From: JAAXKN01 sp036261625
Lineage (GTDB): Bacteria; Bacteroidota; Ignavibacteria; Ignavibacteriales; SURF-24
Reading direction: 5' to 3'
Length of the DNA stretch: 64,000 bases
Assembly: GCA_036261625.1 (NCBI GenBank)
Contig: DATAKL010000059.1
Coordinates: forward strand, 124,001-188,000
Positions 9,148-18,027 of the stretch are shown here, piece after piece; position 1 is the stretch's first letter; each line of letters begins with the position of its first letter. Made by a program: the position numbers and the translations under genes. The notes beneath the pieces were generated by a model, which was not told the origin of the DNA, searched no databases, and saw nothing but the letters and a program-made list of their open reading frames with translations.

Positions 9148-10373
9148 AAGAAAAAAATTTCGTTCTGGTAACACAGTATTATCCTCCTGAAATAGGCGGG
9201 GGCTCGCAGAGAAGCGTGGGCTTTGTAGAGGAACTCTCAAAGCTTGGGCTGAAGGTTACAGTAGTTACTCCTTTTCCCAGCTATCTTATGAAAAAGGAAG
9301 AGGCCGGAACCAAGCTGAAACTTTATGAAAAACGTGAGGATAACGGGGTAACAGTTTACAGGACCTTTGTCTATGCAAGCGACCGCGGAAGCTTCCTTAA
9401 AAGGATACTCTACTATTTATCCTTTACTTTTTCATCTACTTTGGTATCTTTATTTAAGATCAGAAAGATAGATTATCTGCTTACAATTTCTCCGCCCCTT
9501 TTTACAGGCATTACTGGTATTATTCTTAAGAAACTTAAGAAAGCAAAGTTCATTTTTGACATCGGTGACCTTTGGCCCGAGTCAGCCATACAGCTCGGAT
9601 TTCTGAAAAATAAAAGGGTAATCACACTTGCCGAAAAACTGGAAAGATCTATCTATTCCAACAGCGATATTGTTAACACGGTAACAAGGCTGACACAGAA
9701 TAAGGTTAAAAACCTGCACCCTTACATAAAGAAGATTCTCTACATACCTAATTTTGTTAACGGTGAGGTTATTAAAAAGGCTCCTAAAAACGATGCCCTG
9801 CTTAAGGAGCTTAACCTGGAGGGTAAATTTGTAATAGGCTATGCCGGAAATATCGGCAGCGCCCAGGGGCTCAGGATCATGACGCAGGCGGCAGTCTGCA
9901 CGAAGCAGAACACAGAGGTAGTCTACCTCATTATTGGAGATGGTGTCGACCGCCCGGATCTTGAAGAAGACATCAGGAAAAATGACCTTAGTAATGTTAT
10001 GCTTCTGCCCCCGGTATCGAGGGAAGAGATAGTTAAGTATATTTCACTCTTTGACGTTATGGTAATTCCGCTGGTTAAAAATGACCTCTTTAGAATTACT
10101 ATCCCTTCAAAACTCTATGAAAGTATGGCAGCCGAAATTCCCGTTCTCCTGAGCGTCGACGGCGAGGCCAGAAAAATTCTTGAAAGCGCAAACTGCGGGC
10201 TTTATGTGGAGCCCGAAAATCATGAAATGCTCGCTCAGAAGATTCTGGAATTGTTTAGTAACAGAAGTCTCGTTGAAGAGCTGGGTAAAAACGGGCGCAA
10301 AAGGGCTGAGGAGGAATTTGACCGCTCTAAAGTTATGATGAACTTTTATGAAGCCTTGAACAGTCATGAATAA
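9144..10373 (+). CDS. Glycosyltransferase family 4 (WbuB-like)
   Basis: A 409-residue GT-B enzyme resembling WbuB/L-fucosamine-type transferases. It begins VLVTQYYPPEIGGGSQRS and contains FIFDIGDLWPESAIQLGF near 135, a hallmark of this subgroup. The donor domain shows FVIGYAGNIGSAQGL near 229 and IPSKLYESMAAEIPVLLSV near 317. Translational coupling is likely on both sides: its start overlaps the preceding glycosyltransferase by four bases and its end overlaps the following sugar transferase by eight. The sugar donor is not identifiable from sequence alone. Confidence 0.88.
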   Translation: MKEKNFVLVTQYYPPEIGGGSQRSVGFVEELSKLGLKVTVVTPFPSYLMKKEEAGTKLKLYEKREDNGVTVYRTFVYASDRGSFLKRILYYLSFTFSSTLVSLFKIRKIDYLLTISPPLFTGITGIILKKLKKAKFIFDIGDLWPESAIQLGFLKNKRVITLAEKLERSIYSNSDIVNTVTRLTQNKVKNLHPYIKKILYIPNFVNGEVIKKAPKNDALLKELNLEGKFVIGYAGNIGSAQGLRIMTQAAVCTKQNTEVVYLIIGDGVDRPDLEEDIRKNDLSNVMLLPPVSREEIVKYISLFDVMVIPLVKNDLFRITIPSKLYESMAAEIPVLLSVDGEARKILESANCGLYVEPENHEMLAQKILELFSNRSLVEELGKNGRKRAEEEFDRSKVMMNFYEALNSHE

Positions 10374-11772
10374 AAAAATAGAAATAACGTTTCTTTTAAT
10401 TGTAGATTTTCTGATGATAAATCTGACCTGGCTGCTTTACTATTACGTCAGGGTCAAAAGCGGACTGCTTGCCCAGTACACCGAGCCTGAACTAATTGCA
10501 CCGGGACTTGTAATTTACTGCTACTGGTTCATCATATTCCTTTTTATAGGCATGTACAGAACCTGGTTTGCCGCATCGCGCTTCGACGAGCTCTCGGCTC
10601 TTTTTAAGGCGTCATTTTTCGGGACTTTCCTCCTTTTCTTTATTATATTTATGGATGATGCTTCCACAAGCGACAGTGCTGTAAATAACCGTCTTCTGAT
10701 TTTCATCTACTGGTCCTTTTTCCTGTTCTCTGTGGGAATGGGAAGGCTTCTGGTCCGCAGCATTCAGAAGCATCTTATCATAAAGGGTTTCGGGCGGAAG
10801 AATGCCATTATTGTCGGCTTTAACCAGAGGGCAAACAGCCTGCACGAGCAGCTGCTCAGGCACAGGGCTCTAGGCCTGGACGTAATAGCCTACGTGGCAC
10901 AGAAGCCGGAAAATATTGGACGGGAATTCAAGGGGGTCAGGGTAATGGACTCGGTCGACTCGATTAACGAAACAATTGATAATTATAATGCAAAGGAAAT
11001 TATTATAGCACTCGATAAGAACCAGGAAGATGCGATCCTTGAGATCATAACAAAGTGCGACAGTAAGAACGTCAATATAAAGATTTTAGCCGACCTTTAT
11101 GAGATCATTTCAGGCCAGGCAAAAACGAACCATATATACGGCTTCCCGCTCATAGACATAATGCCCGAGCTGATGCCGGAGTGGGAAAAAAAAGTAAAAC
11201 GTCTGATGGATATTTCCATTTCTTTGATTATTTTACTTATCTCACTTCCTGTTACGGTAATTATTTCCATTTTAATAAAGCTCGACAGCCCGGGAACCGT
11301 GCTCTACAAGCAGAAGCGCTCGGGGCTCAACGGAAGGGAATTTGACATCTATAAATTCCGCTCGATGAGAAATGATGCCGAGAAGGGAACCGGACCTGTC
11401 TGGTCGCAGAAAAATGATCCGAGGATAACGCGTGTGGGAAAATTCATACGCAAGGTCAGAATTGATGAAATACCCCAGATGATAAATGTCTTAAAAGGGG
11501 AGATGAGTCTTGTAGGCCCAAGGCCCGAGAGACCATTTTTTGTTGAGAAGCTTTCAGAGGAGATTCCTCTTTACAAGAAAAGGCTCAAGGTCCGCCCGGG
11601 CGTAACAGGCTGGGCACAGGTAAAGCATAAGTACGATGAGACAATTGAAGACGTAAAAACCAAGCTGAGATACGACCTTTTCTACATTGAAAACATGTCG
11701 CTTCGCATGGACTTTAAGATTTTGTTCAGGACGGTATTTGTAGTCCTTTTTGGTAAAGGACATTATGAATAA
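10366..11772 (+). CDS. Undecaprenyl-phosphate sugar phosphotransferase (WcaJ/WbaP type)
   Basis: Initiates repeat-unit synthesis by moving a sugar-1-phosphate from a nucleotide sugar to undecaprenyl phosphate. The 468 residues contain four N-terminal membrane segments (about 5-135), a Rossmann-like CoA-binding/NAD domain near 145-245, and a complete bacterial sugar transferase domain from KRLMDISISL near 278. Its motifs are intact: YKQKRSGLNGREFDIYKFRS near 314-333, the catalytic Asp-Glu pair in RIDEIPQ (D367-E368), and LKGEMSLVGPRPER near 376-389. It is the only copy in this locus with all catalytic motifs, so it probably primes the polymer. Confidence 0.92.
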   Translation: MNKKIEITFLLIVDFLMINLTWLLYYYVRVKSGLLAQYTEPELIAPGLVIYCYWFIIFLFIGMYRTWFAASRFDELSALFKASFFGTFLLFFIIFMDDASTSDSAVNNRLLIFIYWSFFLFSVGMGRLLVRSIQKHLIIKGFGRKNAIIVGFNQRANSLHEQLLRHRALGLDVIAYVAQKPENIGREFKGVRVMDSVDSINETIDNYNAKEIIIALDKNQEDAILEIITKCDSKNVNIKILADLYEIISGQAKTNHIYGFPLIDIMPELMPEWEKKVKRLMDISISLIILLISLPVTVIISILIKLDSPGTVLYKQKRSGLNGREFDIYKFRSMRNDAEKGTGPVWSQKNDPRITRVGKFIRKVRIDEIPQMINVLKGEMSLVGPRPERPFFVEKLSEEIPLYKKRLKVRPGVTGWAQVKHKYDETIEDVKTKLRYDLFYIENMSLRMDFKILFRTVFVVLFGKGHYE

Positions 11773-11785
11773 AAATGGAGCTAAA

Positions 11786-12889
11786 ATGAAAATTAATATG
11801 GTGGATTTGAAGAAGCAGTATGCTTCTATTAAGGATGAAATAGATGCTGCAATTAAAGATGTTGTGGAATCTACTCAGTTCATTATGGGTAAGAATGTTT
11901 CGGATTTTGAAGCGGGATGCTCCCGGTACCTCGGTGTAAAACACGCAATAGCATGCGCCAGCGGAACAGACGCCCTTCAGATTGCCATGATGGCTTTGGA
12001 TATAAAACCGGGTGATGAGATCATTACAACACCCTTTACTTTTGTTGCTACGGCTGAAACCATAGCTCTTCTGGGCGCCGTGCCGGTATACGCCGATATA
12101 CTAAACGACACCTATAATATCGATCCTAAGAAGATCGAAGCCCTTATAACAGAGAAAACAAAAGCAATTATTCCCGTACATCTCTACGGGCAGGCAGCCG
12201 ACCTGGATCCGATACTTGAAATTGCAAAGAAACACAACCTCTACGTAATTGAAGATGCCGCACAGGCTTTCGGAACGGAATACAAGGGAAAGAAGGCAGG
12301 CTCATTGGGAACAATCGGCGCCACCAGCTTTTTCCCGAGCAAAAACCTGGGGGCATATGGCGATGCCGGAATGATCTTTACACAGGATGACGTACTGGCC
12401 GAAAAGATACGCATGATTGCTTCGCACGGATCGAAGGAGCGTTATGTTCATGAAATCCTGGGCTTAAATTCCAGAATGGATGCCCTGCAGGCCGCCATAC
12501 TGAACGTTAAACTGAAATATATCGATAAGTGGAACAGTGCAAGAGCCAATAACGCCCGCCTCTACAGGGAAAAACTTGCGGGAGCCGACGTCGTAACTCC
12601 ATTTACGGCAGACTTCTCCACGCATATTTATCATCAGTTTTCAATCAGGGTCAAGGACAGAAAAGGCCTTCAGGAATTTTTATCATCAAAGGGAATACCT
12701 ACGGCAGTTCATTATCCTATTCCACTTCACCAGCAGCCGGCTTTTCTTGACGAAGAGAGAACTTTTAACTTGCCCGTAGCTGAGGCTGTGGCAAAAGAAA
12801 TTATCTCGCTTCCTATGTATCCTGAACTTACTGAAGAGGAAATTGAATATATTGCAAATGCCATAACTGAATTCGCGGGGAAGAAATAA
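11786..12889 (+). CDS. DegT/DnrJ/EryC1/StrS family sugar aminotransferase
   Basis: PLP-dependent enzyme expected to aminate a nucleotide-linked keto-sugar for the polysaccharide. Visible motifs are ACASGTDALQIAM (cofactor phosphate binding), TTPFTFVATAETIALLGA, IPVHLYGQAADLDPI, VIEDAAQAFGTEYKGKKAG (Asp contacting the PLP pyridine) and SFFPSKNLGAYGDAG with the Schiff-base lysine. I place the start at ATG 11786, giving 367 residues, because GGAG lies at 11777-11780 with a 5-base spacer and MKINMVDLKKQY is the normal family N-terminus. An upstream in-frame ATG-like start at 11750 would overlap the preceding gene. Confidence 0.9.
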   Translation: MKINMVDLKKQYASIKDEIDAAIKDVVESTQFIMGKNVSDFEAGCSRYLGVKHAIACASGTDALQIAMMALDIKPGDEIITTPFTFVATAETIALLGAVPVYADILNDTYNIDPKKIEALITEKTKAIIPVHLYGQAADLDPILEIAKKHNLYVIEDAAQAFGTEYKGKKAGSLGTIGATSFFPSKNLGAYGDAGMIFTQDDVLAEKIRMIASHGSKERYVHEILGLNSRMDALQAAILNVKLKYIDKWNSARANNARLYREKLAGADVVTPFTADFSTHIYHQFSIRVKDRKGLQEFLSSKGIPTAVHYPIPLHQQPAFLDEERTFNLPVAEAVAKEIISLPMYPELTEEEIEYIANAITEFAGKK

Positions 12890-12894
12890 GCTCT

Positions 12895-13614
12895 ATGGAT
12901 GGAAAATCAATCGTTATAATTCCGACTTACAATGAACTGGAGAACATTAGTGTGCTGGTACCGGACCTGATGGACCGGTATCCTCACCTTGATATTCTGA
13001 TCGTTGATGACAACTCTCCCGACGGCACGGCTTCTTACGTGAAGAAGATGCAGGAAAATAACGGTTGCATTAAACTCATTGAACGCCCGGGAAAAATGGG
13101 CCTGGGAACTGCTTACGTAGCCGGTTTCAGGTACATGCTTGAAAACGGCTACGACTATGCAATTCAGATGGATGCCGATTATTCTCACGATCCGAAGGAA
13201 ATCGGCAATTTTTTCCGTGAGATAAGGGACTATGATCTTGTTATCGGCAGCCGCTATATTACAGGCGTCAATGTGGTTAACTGGCCGATGCGAAGGCTTC
13301 TCTTAAGCTACTTTGCAAGCTACTACACCAGGTTCATTACCGGTATTCCGGTTGCCGACTGCACCGGGGGGTTTAAGATGTTCAGGCGCAGAGTGCTTGA
13401 AACCATAAACCTTGAGGACATCAGAAGCAACGGGTATTCCTTCCAGATTGAAATGAATTATAAAGCCTGGAAGGCGGGATTCAAAATTAAGGAGTTTCCC
13501 ATAATATTTATCGACCGCGTCAAGGGGCGCTCAAAGATGAATAAGAAGATTGTCCGCGAAGCCGTTCTTATGGTTTGGAAACTCAGATTTAAAAGTATTT
13601 TCGGCAGACTGTAA
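12895..13614 (+). CDS. Dolichol-phosphate-mannosyltransferase-like GT2 (DPM1/Ppm1 type)
   Basis: A 239-residue GT2 enzyme that should transfer a sugar from a nucleotide donor to polyprenyl phosphate. It matches the soluble DPM1 core: IIPTYNELENISVLVPDL, ILIVDDNSPDGTASYV, GLGTAYVAGFRYMLENGYD, QMDADYSHDP with the metal-binding DAD, VIGSRYITG, and NWPMRRLLLSYFASYYTRF followed by DCTGGFKMFRRRVLE. There are no C-terminal membrane segments, unlike longer relatives. It is six bases after the aminotransferase stop and nine bases before the next gene. In bacteria this class also supplies sugars for protein or lipid glycosylation, so its link to the polymer is inferred from position. Confidence 0.88.
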   Translation: MDGKSIVIIPTYNELENISVLVPDLMDRYPHLDILIVDDNSPDGTASYVKKMQENNGCIKLIERPGKMGLGTAYVAGFRYMLENGYDYAIQMDADYSHDPKEIGNFFREIRDYDLVIGSRYITGVNVVNWPMRRLLLSYFASYYTRFITGIPVADCTGGFKMFRRRVLETINLEDIRSNGYSFQIEMNYKAWKAGFKIKEFPIIFIDRVKGRSKMNKKIVREAVLMVWKLRFKSIFGRL

Positions 13615-13622
13615 TTACAATA

Positions 13623-15617
13623 ATGATAGACTTATCTATAATTATCGTTAATTTTAACGTCAAAGAGTTCCTGCAGAACCTGCTCAGTTCCATTCAAAAA
13701 AGCTGCGGCAATTTTTCAACCGAAGTTATTGTCATCGATAACGCTTCCGACGACGGCAGTGTGGAAATACTGAGAGAAAAATTTCCCTCGGTTAAACTGA
13801 TTGCAAATAAGGAAAATATCGGCTTCGGACGCGCAAACAATCTGGGGCTCGAAATCTCAAAGGGCAAATACATCCTCTTGATAAATCCCGATACAATAGT
13901 CCAGGAAGATACATTTCAGAAACTTATTGCCTTCTTCGAAAGGACTCCCGATGCGGGCCTGGTAGGCTGCAAGGTATTAAATTCAGACGGAACGCTGCAG
14001 CTGGCCTGCAGAAGAGGTTTCCCCGGGCCCTGGACCTCATTTACAAAGGTTACGGGACTAAGCCGTATGTTTCCCAAAAGCCGGCTCTTTGCAAGATATA
14101 ACCTGACCTATCTGGATGAAAATCAGACTTACGAGGTTGATGCCATTTCGGGCGCATTCATGATGATGAAGCGCGAGGTCTATGAAAAAACCGGCGGCTT
14201 CGACAGCCAGTTTTTTATGTATGGCGAGGATCTGGACCTCTGCTACCGCGTGCAGAAGGCAGGCTATAAGGTCTACTACGTGCACGAGACGCAGATAATA
14301 CACTACAAAGGGGAAAGCACAAAAAGAAGCAGCCTGGATGAGACAAAGGTTTTCTATGAGGCGATGCACCTTTTTGTAAAGAAGCATTTTTCATCTTCTT
14401 TTATTGTGGAACTCATTCTGCGCTTTGCAATTATTATTCGTCAGCTCTTTGCATTCTTAAATATATACCGGCTTGTTATTCTGGCAATTGTTTGCGACTT
14501 TCTGTTTTTTGACCTTTCGCTTTTTATTTCGTCCCATATTTACCATTCGCCTCACTGGCACGGTTTTCCGAAGGAAACTATTCCTGGCATATACACAATT
14601 CCTGCTCTTATTCAGATAGCTTTGGCCTCTGCCACAGGAGCATATAAAAAGGATTCAATTTCTGTCCTCAGGATTCTCTACTCGTCTATTCTCGGCTTCT
14701 TTATTCTTTCTTCAGTAACCTTCTTCTTTAAGCAGTATGCCTTCAGCCGTGCTGTAGTTATTTTTACATACGGCATACTTTTATTCATGCTGCCCGGCTG
14801 GCGCATTGTGCTTAAACTCGGCATCAGGCTGGGGCGCAAGGAAGAGGTTTATAAGACGAGAACACTCATCGTTGGAACGGACATGCATGCCATGGCACTG
14901 GCAATGAAACTTAAAACAAAACTGACGAGCATACAAAAAATTGCAGGGCTCGTCGGCCTGACAAGAAAGCATGTGGGGGAGCATCTTGAAGGTATGGAGG
15001 TGCTGGGAAGCCTCGAAAATATAAAAAAGATAATAAGGGAGAAGAAGATTACAGAAGTCATCTTTGCCTCCGGTGAAATGTCATACAATCAGATGCTCGC
15101 CGTGGTTTCAGAGTGCCAGGGAGAAAATGTTGATTTCAAGGTTGCAGGCAATGAGCTCGACTATCTGGTCGGCAAATCCTCCATCACAATGCTTGATGAG
15201 ATCCCTCTGCTTGATATTTCATATAATATTTCCACCTTCATCAGCAGAATCAGCAAAAGAATATTCGATTTTGTACTTACAGTTCCGGCTTTGATCTTTA
15301 TTTATCCTTTCATATATTCGTTTCGCAAAATAAGACATAGTGGCAGCGATTTTTCAAGTTTTATTCTCCTACTGCCCGAGGTCTTAATGGGGAGAAAAAG
15401 CATTGTGGGTCCCTTAAAACAGAGACCCGACATGGAGCTCTATCTGGGCAAGACGGGACTGACGGGACTGTGGTATACAGAGGGTGTGGACAACAGTCAG
15501 GACCGCAATGAAACGATTAAACTCGATATTTTTTATGCCAAAAATCAGAATATCTGGCTGGACCTGGAGATTTTAGGCAAAACTTTTAGTAAAATGTTTA
15601 GTGGCATGGAGCAATAA
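13623..15617 (+). CDS. Fusion: GT2 glycosyltransferase + membrane/Rossmann/sugar-transferase-like module with missing catalytic motifs
   Basis: A 664-residue two-part protein. Residues 1-250 are a complete GT2 domain (SIIIVNFNVKEFLQNLL, VIDNASDDGS, NIGFGRANNLG, INPDT, MYGEDLDLCYRV). Residues 278-395 hold about four to five membrane segments, 412-515 a Rossmann-like domain (TLIVGTD), and 541-660 a bacterial-sugar-transferase-like domain. The second half follows the plan of the intact enzyme at 10366-11772, with KRIFDF near 545, LMGRKSIVGPLKQRP near 588 and TGLTGLWYTEG near 611. However, the QxRxGxxG...KFRSM stretch is gone and the SLDELPQ-type catalytic pair is replaced by ILLLPEV (581-587). 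The GT2 half is probably active; the sugar-transferase half looks catalytically dead and may act as a scaffold. Its stop overlaps the accA start (TAATG). Confidence 0.88.
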   Translation: MIDLSIIIVNFNVKEFLQNLLSSIQKSCGNFSTEVIVIDNASDDGSVEILREKFPSVKLIANKENIGFGRANNLGLEISKGKYILLINPDTIVQEDTFQKLIAFFERTPDAGLVGCKVLNSDGTLQLACRRGFPGPWTSFTKVTGLSRMFPKSRLFARYNLTYLDENQTYEVDAISGAFMMMKREVYEKTGGFDSQFFMYGEDLDLCYRVQKAGYKVYYVHETQIIHYKGESTKRSSLDETKVFYEAMHLFVKKHFSSSFIVELILRFAIIIRQLFAFLNIYRLVILAIVCDFLFFDLSLFISSHIYHSPHWHGFPKETIPGIYTIPALIQIALASATGAYKKDSISVLRILYSSILGFFILSSVTFFFKQYAFSRAVVIFTYGILLFMLPGWRIVLKLGIRLGRKEEVYKTRTLIVGTDMHAMALAMKLKTKLTSIQKIAGLVGLTRKHVGEHLEGMEVLGSLENIKKIIREKKITEVIFASGEMSYNQMLAVVSECQGENVDFKVAGNELDYLVGKSSITMLDEIPLLDISYNISTFISRISKRIFDFVLTVPALIFIYPFIYSFRKIRHSGSDFSSFILLLPEVLMGRKSIVGPLKQRPDMELYLGKTGLTGLWYTEGVDNSQDRNETIKLDIFYAKNQNIWLDLEILGKTFSKMFSGMEQ

Positions 15618-16567
15618 TGGCAAAAGCAGTTCTGGATTTTGAAAAACCGATTTATGAACTTGAAAATAAGATCAATGAGATGCGGCAGTTTGCAGGCAAA
15701 CTGGATATTGCCGATGAGATAACAAAGCTTGAAAGAAAGGTTAAAAAGTTGAAAGAAAGCGTTTATGGCGATTTGACACGGTGGCAGAAGGTCCAGCTGG
15801 CCAGACATCCGGAACGTCCTTTCACACTGGACTATATTTATCTGATGGCAAATGACTTCGTTGAGCTCCATGGCGACCGCCAGTGCAAGGACGACAAGTC
15901 TATTGTAGGCGGCTTTGCAAAAATTGATGAACACAAGGTTATGATCATCGGCCATCAGAAGGGGCGGGATACAAAAGGCAATGTTTATAGAAATTTCGGC
16001 ATGCCCAATCCCGAAGGCTACCGCAAGGCCTTAAGGCTAATGAAGCTTGCCGAAAAGTTCCATCGCCCGGTTATTACAATGCTCGATACGCCGGGAGCAT
16101 ACCCTGGCCTGGAGGCCGAAGAACGCGGGCAGGCTGAGGCAATTGCACGCAACCTCCTTGAGATGAGCCGCCTTAAGGTGCCTGTTATTGTTGTAATTAT
16201 AGGCGAGGGCGCTTCTGGAGGGGCCCTGGGAATCGGCGTCGGCGACAGAATACTCATGCTCGAGAACTGCTGGTATTCTGTTATCAGTCCTGAATCATGC
16301 TCAAGCATTCTCTGGAAAAGCTGGGATTATAAGGAGCAGGCAGCTGAAGCCTTAAGGCTTACCGCCCCGGATCTCCTTCAGCAGAAAATTATAGACAGAA
16401 TTGTACCTGAGCCCTTAGGAGGTGCACATACCAACCATGAGCTTGCGGCAAAAAATCTCAAAGCTGCAATTCTGGAAGAACTAAATCCTCTGCTGAAACT
16501 TAAGACCGAAAAGCTGCTTGACCTGAGGTTTGCCAAGTTTGCTAAAATGGGCGTATGGCACGAATAA
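15617..16567 (+). CDS. accA: Acetyl-CoA carboxylase carboxyltransferase subunit alpha
   Basis: Cytoplasmic subunit that, with AccD, transfers the carboxyl group from biotin to acetyl-CoA to make malonyl-CoA for fatty acid synthesis. The 316 residues match the family length. Recognisable parts are LDFEKPIYELENKI at the N-terminus, WQKVQLARHPERPFTLDYI, LHGDRQCKDDKSIVGG, GHQKGRDTKGN, the NFGMPNPEGYRKALRLMKLA segment, PGAYPGLEAEERGQAEAIA, and the oxyanion-forming IGEGASGGALGIGVGDR. It is fused translationally (TAATG overlap) to the end of the polysaccharide locus, though the pathway is unrelated. accD is not in the window. Confidence 0.96.
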   Translation: MAKAVLDFEKPIYELENKINEMRQFAGKLDIADEITKLERKVKKLKESVYGDLTRWQKVQLARHPERPFTLDYIYLMANDFVELHGDRQCKDDKSIVGGFAKIDEHKVMIIGHQKGRDTKGNVYRNFGMPNPEGYRKALRLMKLAEKFHRPVITMLDTPGAYPGLEAEERGQAEAIARNLLEMSRLKVPVIVVIIGEGASGGALGIGVGDRILMLENCWYSVISPESCSSILWKSWDYKEQAAEALRLTAPDLLQQKIIDRIVPEPLGGAHTNHELAAKNLKAAILEELNPLLKLKTEKLLDLRFAKFAKMGVWHE

Positions 16568-16577
16568 ATTTGGCGCT

Positions 16578-16607
16578 GTTAAAGCTGTTACCGTTAAAGC
16601 TGTCTTT
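16578..16607. repeat. 15-bp imperfect tandem duplication in spacer
   Basis: gttaaagctgt occurs at 16578-16588 and again at 16593-16603, a 15-base period, in the 64-base spacer between accA and the thioesterase gene. The remaining bases of the period differ. Confidence 0.55.
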
Positions 16608-16631
16608 GAAAATTAAAATATATATCATCTA

Positions 16632-17063
16632 ATGCTGTCAAATAAAACTTACATCAGAGTGCGTTATGCCGACACGGACAAAATGCAGTTTGTCTATAAC
16701 GGCAAATATCTGGAATATTTTGAAGTAGGCCGTACAGAGCTCCTGAGGTCCATAGGCCTTGCCTACAGTTCCATTGAAGCCCTGGGCTTCCAGCTTCCGG
16801 TGCTTGAAAGCTTCATCAGGTATAAAAATCCCGGCCGCTATGATGACTTAATTGAAGTGGAAGCCTGTGTAAAGGAAATGCCCAGGCCGAAGATTCACAT
16901 TGATTACGTTGTCAGAAGAAGTGAAACTGCTGAAGTGCTTGCTGAAGGATACACCGAGCACATATTTATGAAGGAAGATACAAAGAAAGCCGTGCGGCCT
17001 CCGCAGTTTTATATTGATGCCCTGAAGCCTCATATAAATGAAGTTGAAGTAAAGCAGAGTTGA
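16632..17063 (+). CDS. Acyl-CoA thioesterase, YbgC/4-hydroxybenzoyl-CoA thioesterase family
   Basis: A 143-residue single hot-dog-fold enzyme expected to hydrolyse acyl-CoA thioesters in the cytoplasm. The signature RVRYADTDKMQFVYNGKYLE near 9-28 keeps the catalytic Asp of the family (YADTD); the usual His after VVY is Asn here (VYNGKY). EYFEVGRTELLRSIGL follows as expected. It lies between accA and nadC without Tol-Pal genes, so a role in lipid metabolism or thioester clean-up is more likely than Tol-Pal function. The 3' end lies inside a 16-bp tandem duplication. Confidence 0.88.
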   Translation: MLSNKTYIRVRYADTDKMQFVYNGKYLEYFEVGRTELLRSIGLAYSSIEALGFQLPVLESFIRYKNPGRYDDLIEVEACVKEMPRPKIHIDYVVRRSETAEVLAEGYTEHIFMKEDTKKAVRPPQFYIDALKPHINEVEVKQS

Positions 17064-17080
17064 AGTAAAGCAGAGTTGAA
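17042..17080. repeat. 16-bp tandem duplication spanning a stop codon
   Basis: The unit agttgaagtaaagcag occurs at 17042-17057 and 17058-17073, with a 7-base partial third copy. The thioesterase stop codon (17061-17063) is within the second copy, so the duplication extends from coding sequence into the spacer before nadC. Confidence 0.85.
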
Positions 17081-17082
17081 AA

Positions 17083-17943
17083 ATGATAAATATGAATTTG
17101 CAGGATGAAATAGACGAAATAATCCAAAGGGCATTCAGGGAGGATATTTCTACAGGAGATGTCACCACGCTTGCCACAGTTCCAAACACTGTTTTGGGAA
17201 GGGCCGCTTTTCTGGTAAAGGATGACGGAGTTGTTGCAGGGCTGGATGTTTGTGAAAGGGTGTTCCATCTTCTGGATCCGGAACTGGAATTTACAGCTCA
17301 CACGACAAACGGATCGAGTGTAAGCCGCGGAGAAATTATAGCAGAGGTCAAGGGACCTGCAGCTTCAATCCTCACGGCTGAGAGAACGGCGCTTAACTTC
17401 CTGCAGAGGATGAGCGGCATTGCAACCCTCTCGGCAAAGTTTGCTTTGGTGGTAAAAGGTACAAAGGCTGTAATTATAGATACAAGAAAAACCGTTCCGG
17501 GCCTCAGGGTAACTGATAAACTGGCTGTAGTTCAGGGCGGATGTAAAAACCACCGCCAGGGGCTTTACGATATGTTCCTTATCAAGGATAACCACATCGC
17601 GGCCTCGGGATCTGTTACCAGGGCAGTGGAAGCCTGCCGTAATTATATGAAACTGAACGGTTTTACTTCGAAAATAGAGGTTGAAGTAAAGACTCTTGAA
17701 GAGACCAAAGAGGCCCTGAATGCGAAGGCCGACATAATAATGCTGGATAATTTTGAACTTCAGCTGATGAAAGAGGCCGTAGCACTTATTAACCATCAGG
17801 CGCTTGTTGAGGCTTCAGGGGGCGTAAACTTAAATACGGTCAGGCAGATTGCAGAAACAGGCGTGGATTTCATTTCTGTAGGGGCGCTCACGCACAGTGT
17901 AAAGGCGCTGGACATTTCACTGAATTTAATAATGAATACCTGA
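17083..17943 (+). CDS. nadC: Nicotinate-nucleotide pyrophosphorylase (carboxylating), quinolinate phosphoribosyltransferase
   Basis: Converts quinolinate and PRPP to nicotinate mononucleotide, CO2 and pyrophosphate in de novo NAD synthesis. The 286 residues carry the family motifs in order: REDISTGDVTT near 18, AERTALNFLQRMSGIAT near 98, DTRKTVPGLRVTDKLAVVQG near 133, KNHRQGLYDMFLIKDNHIAA near 155, EVEVKTLEE near 199, IIMLDNF near 217 and EASGGVNLNTVRQIAETGVD near 244. A second ATG at 17092 is a possible start. nadA and nadB are not in the window. Confidence 0.96.
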   Translation: MINMNLQDEIDEIIQRAFREDISTGDVTTLATVPNTVLGRAAFLVKDDGVVAGLDVCERVFHLLDPELEFTAHTTNGSSVSRGEIIAEVKGPAASILTAERTALNFLQRMSGIATLSAKFALVVKGTKAVIIDTRKTVPGLRVTDKLAVVQGGCKNHRQGLYDMFLIKDNHIAASGSVTRAVEACRNYMKLNGFTSKIEVEVKTLEETKEALNAKADIIMLDNFELQLMKEAVALINHQALVEASGGVNLNTVRQIAETGVDFISVGALTHSVKALDISLNLIMNT

Positions 17944-18027
17944 GAAATCGATTCAGGCTGAGGGAAAAGGCTTTTTCTCCTTCTTTGACAGATTTTAAGG
18001 GACAGATTCTATGAGTAAGACGATATT

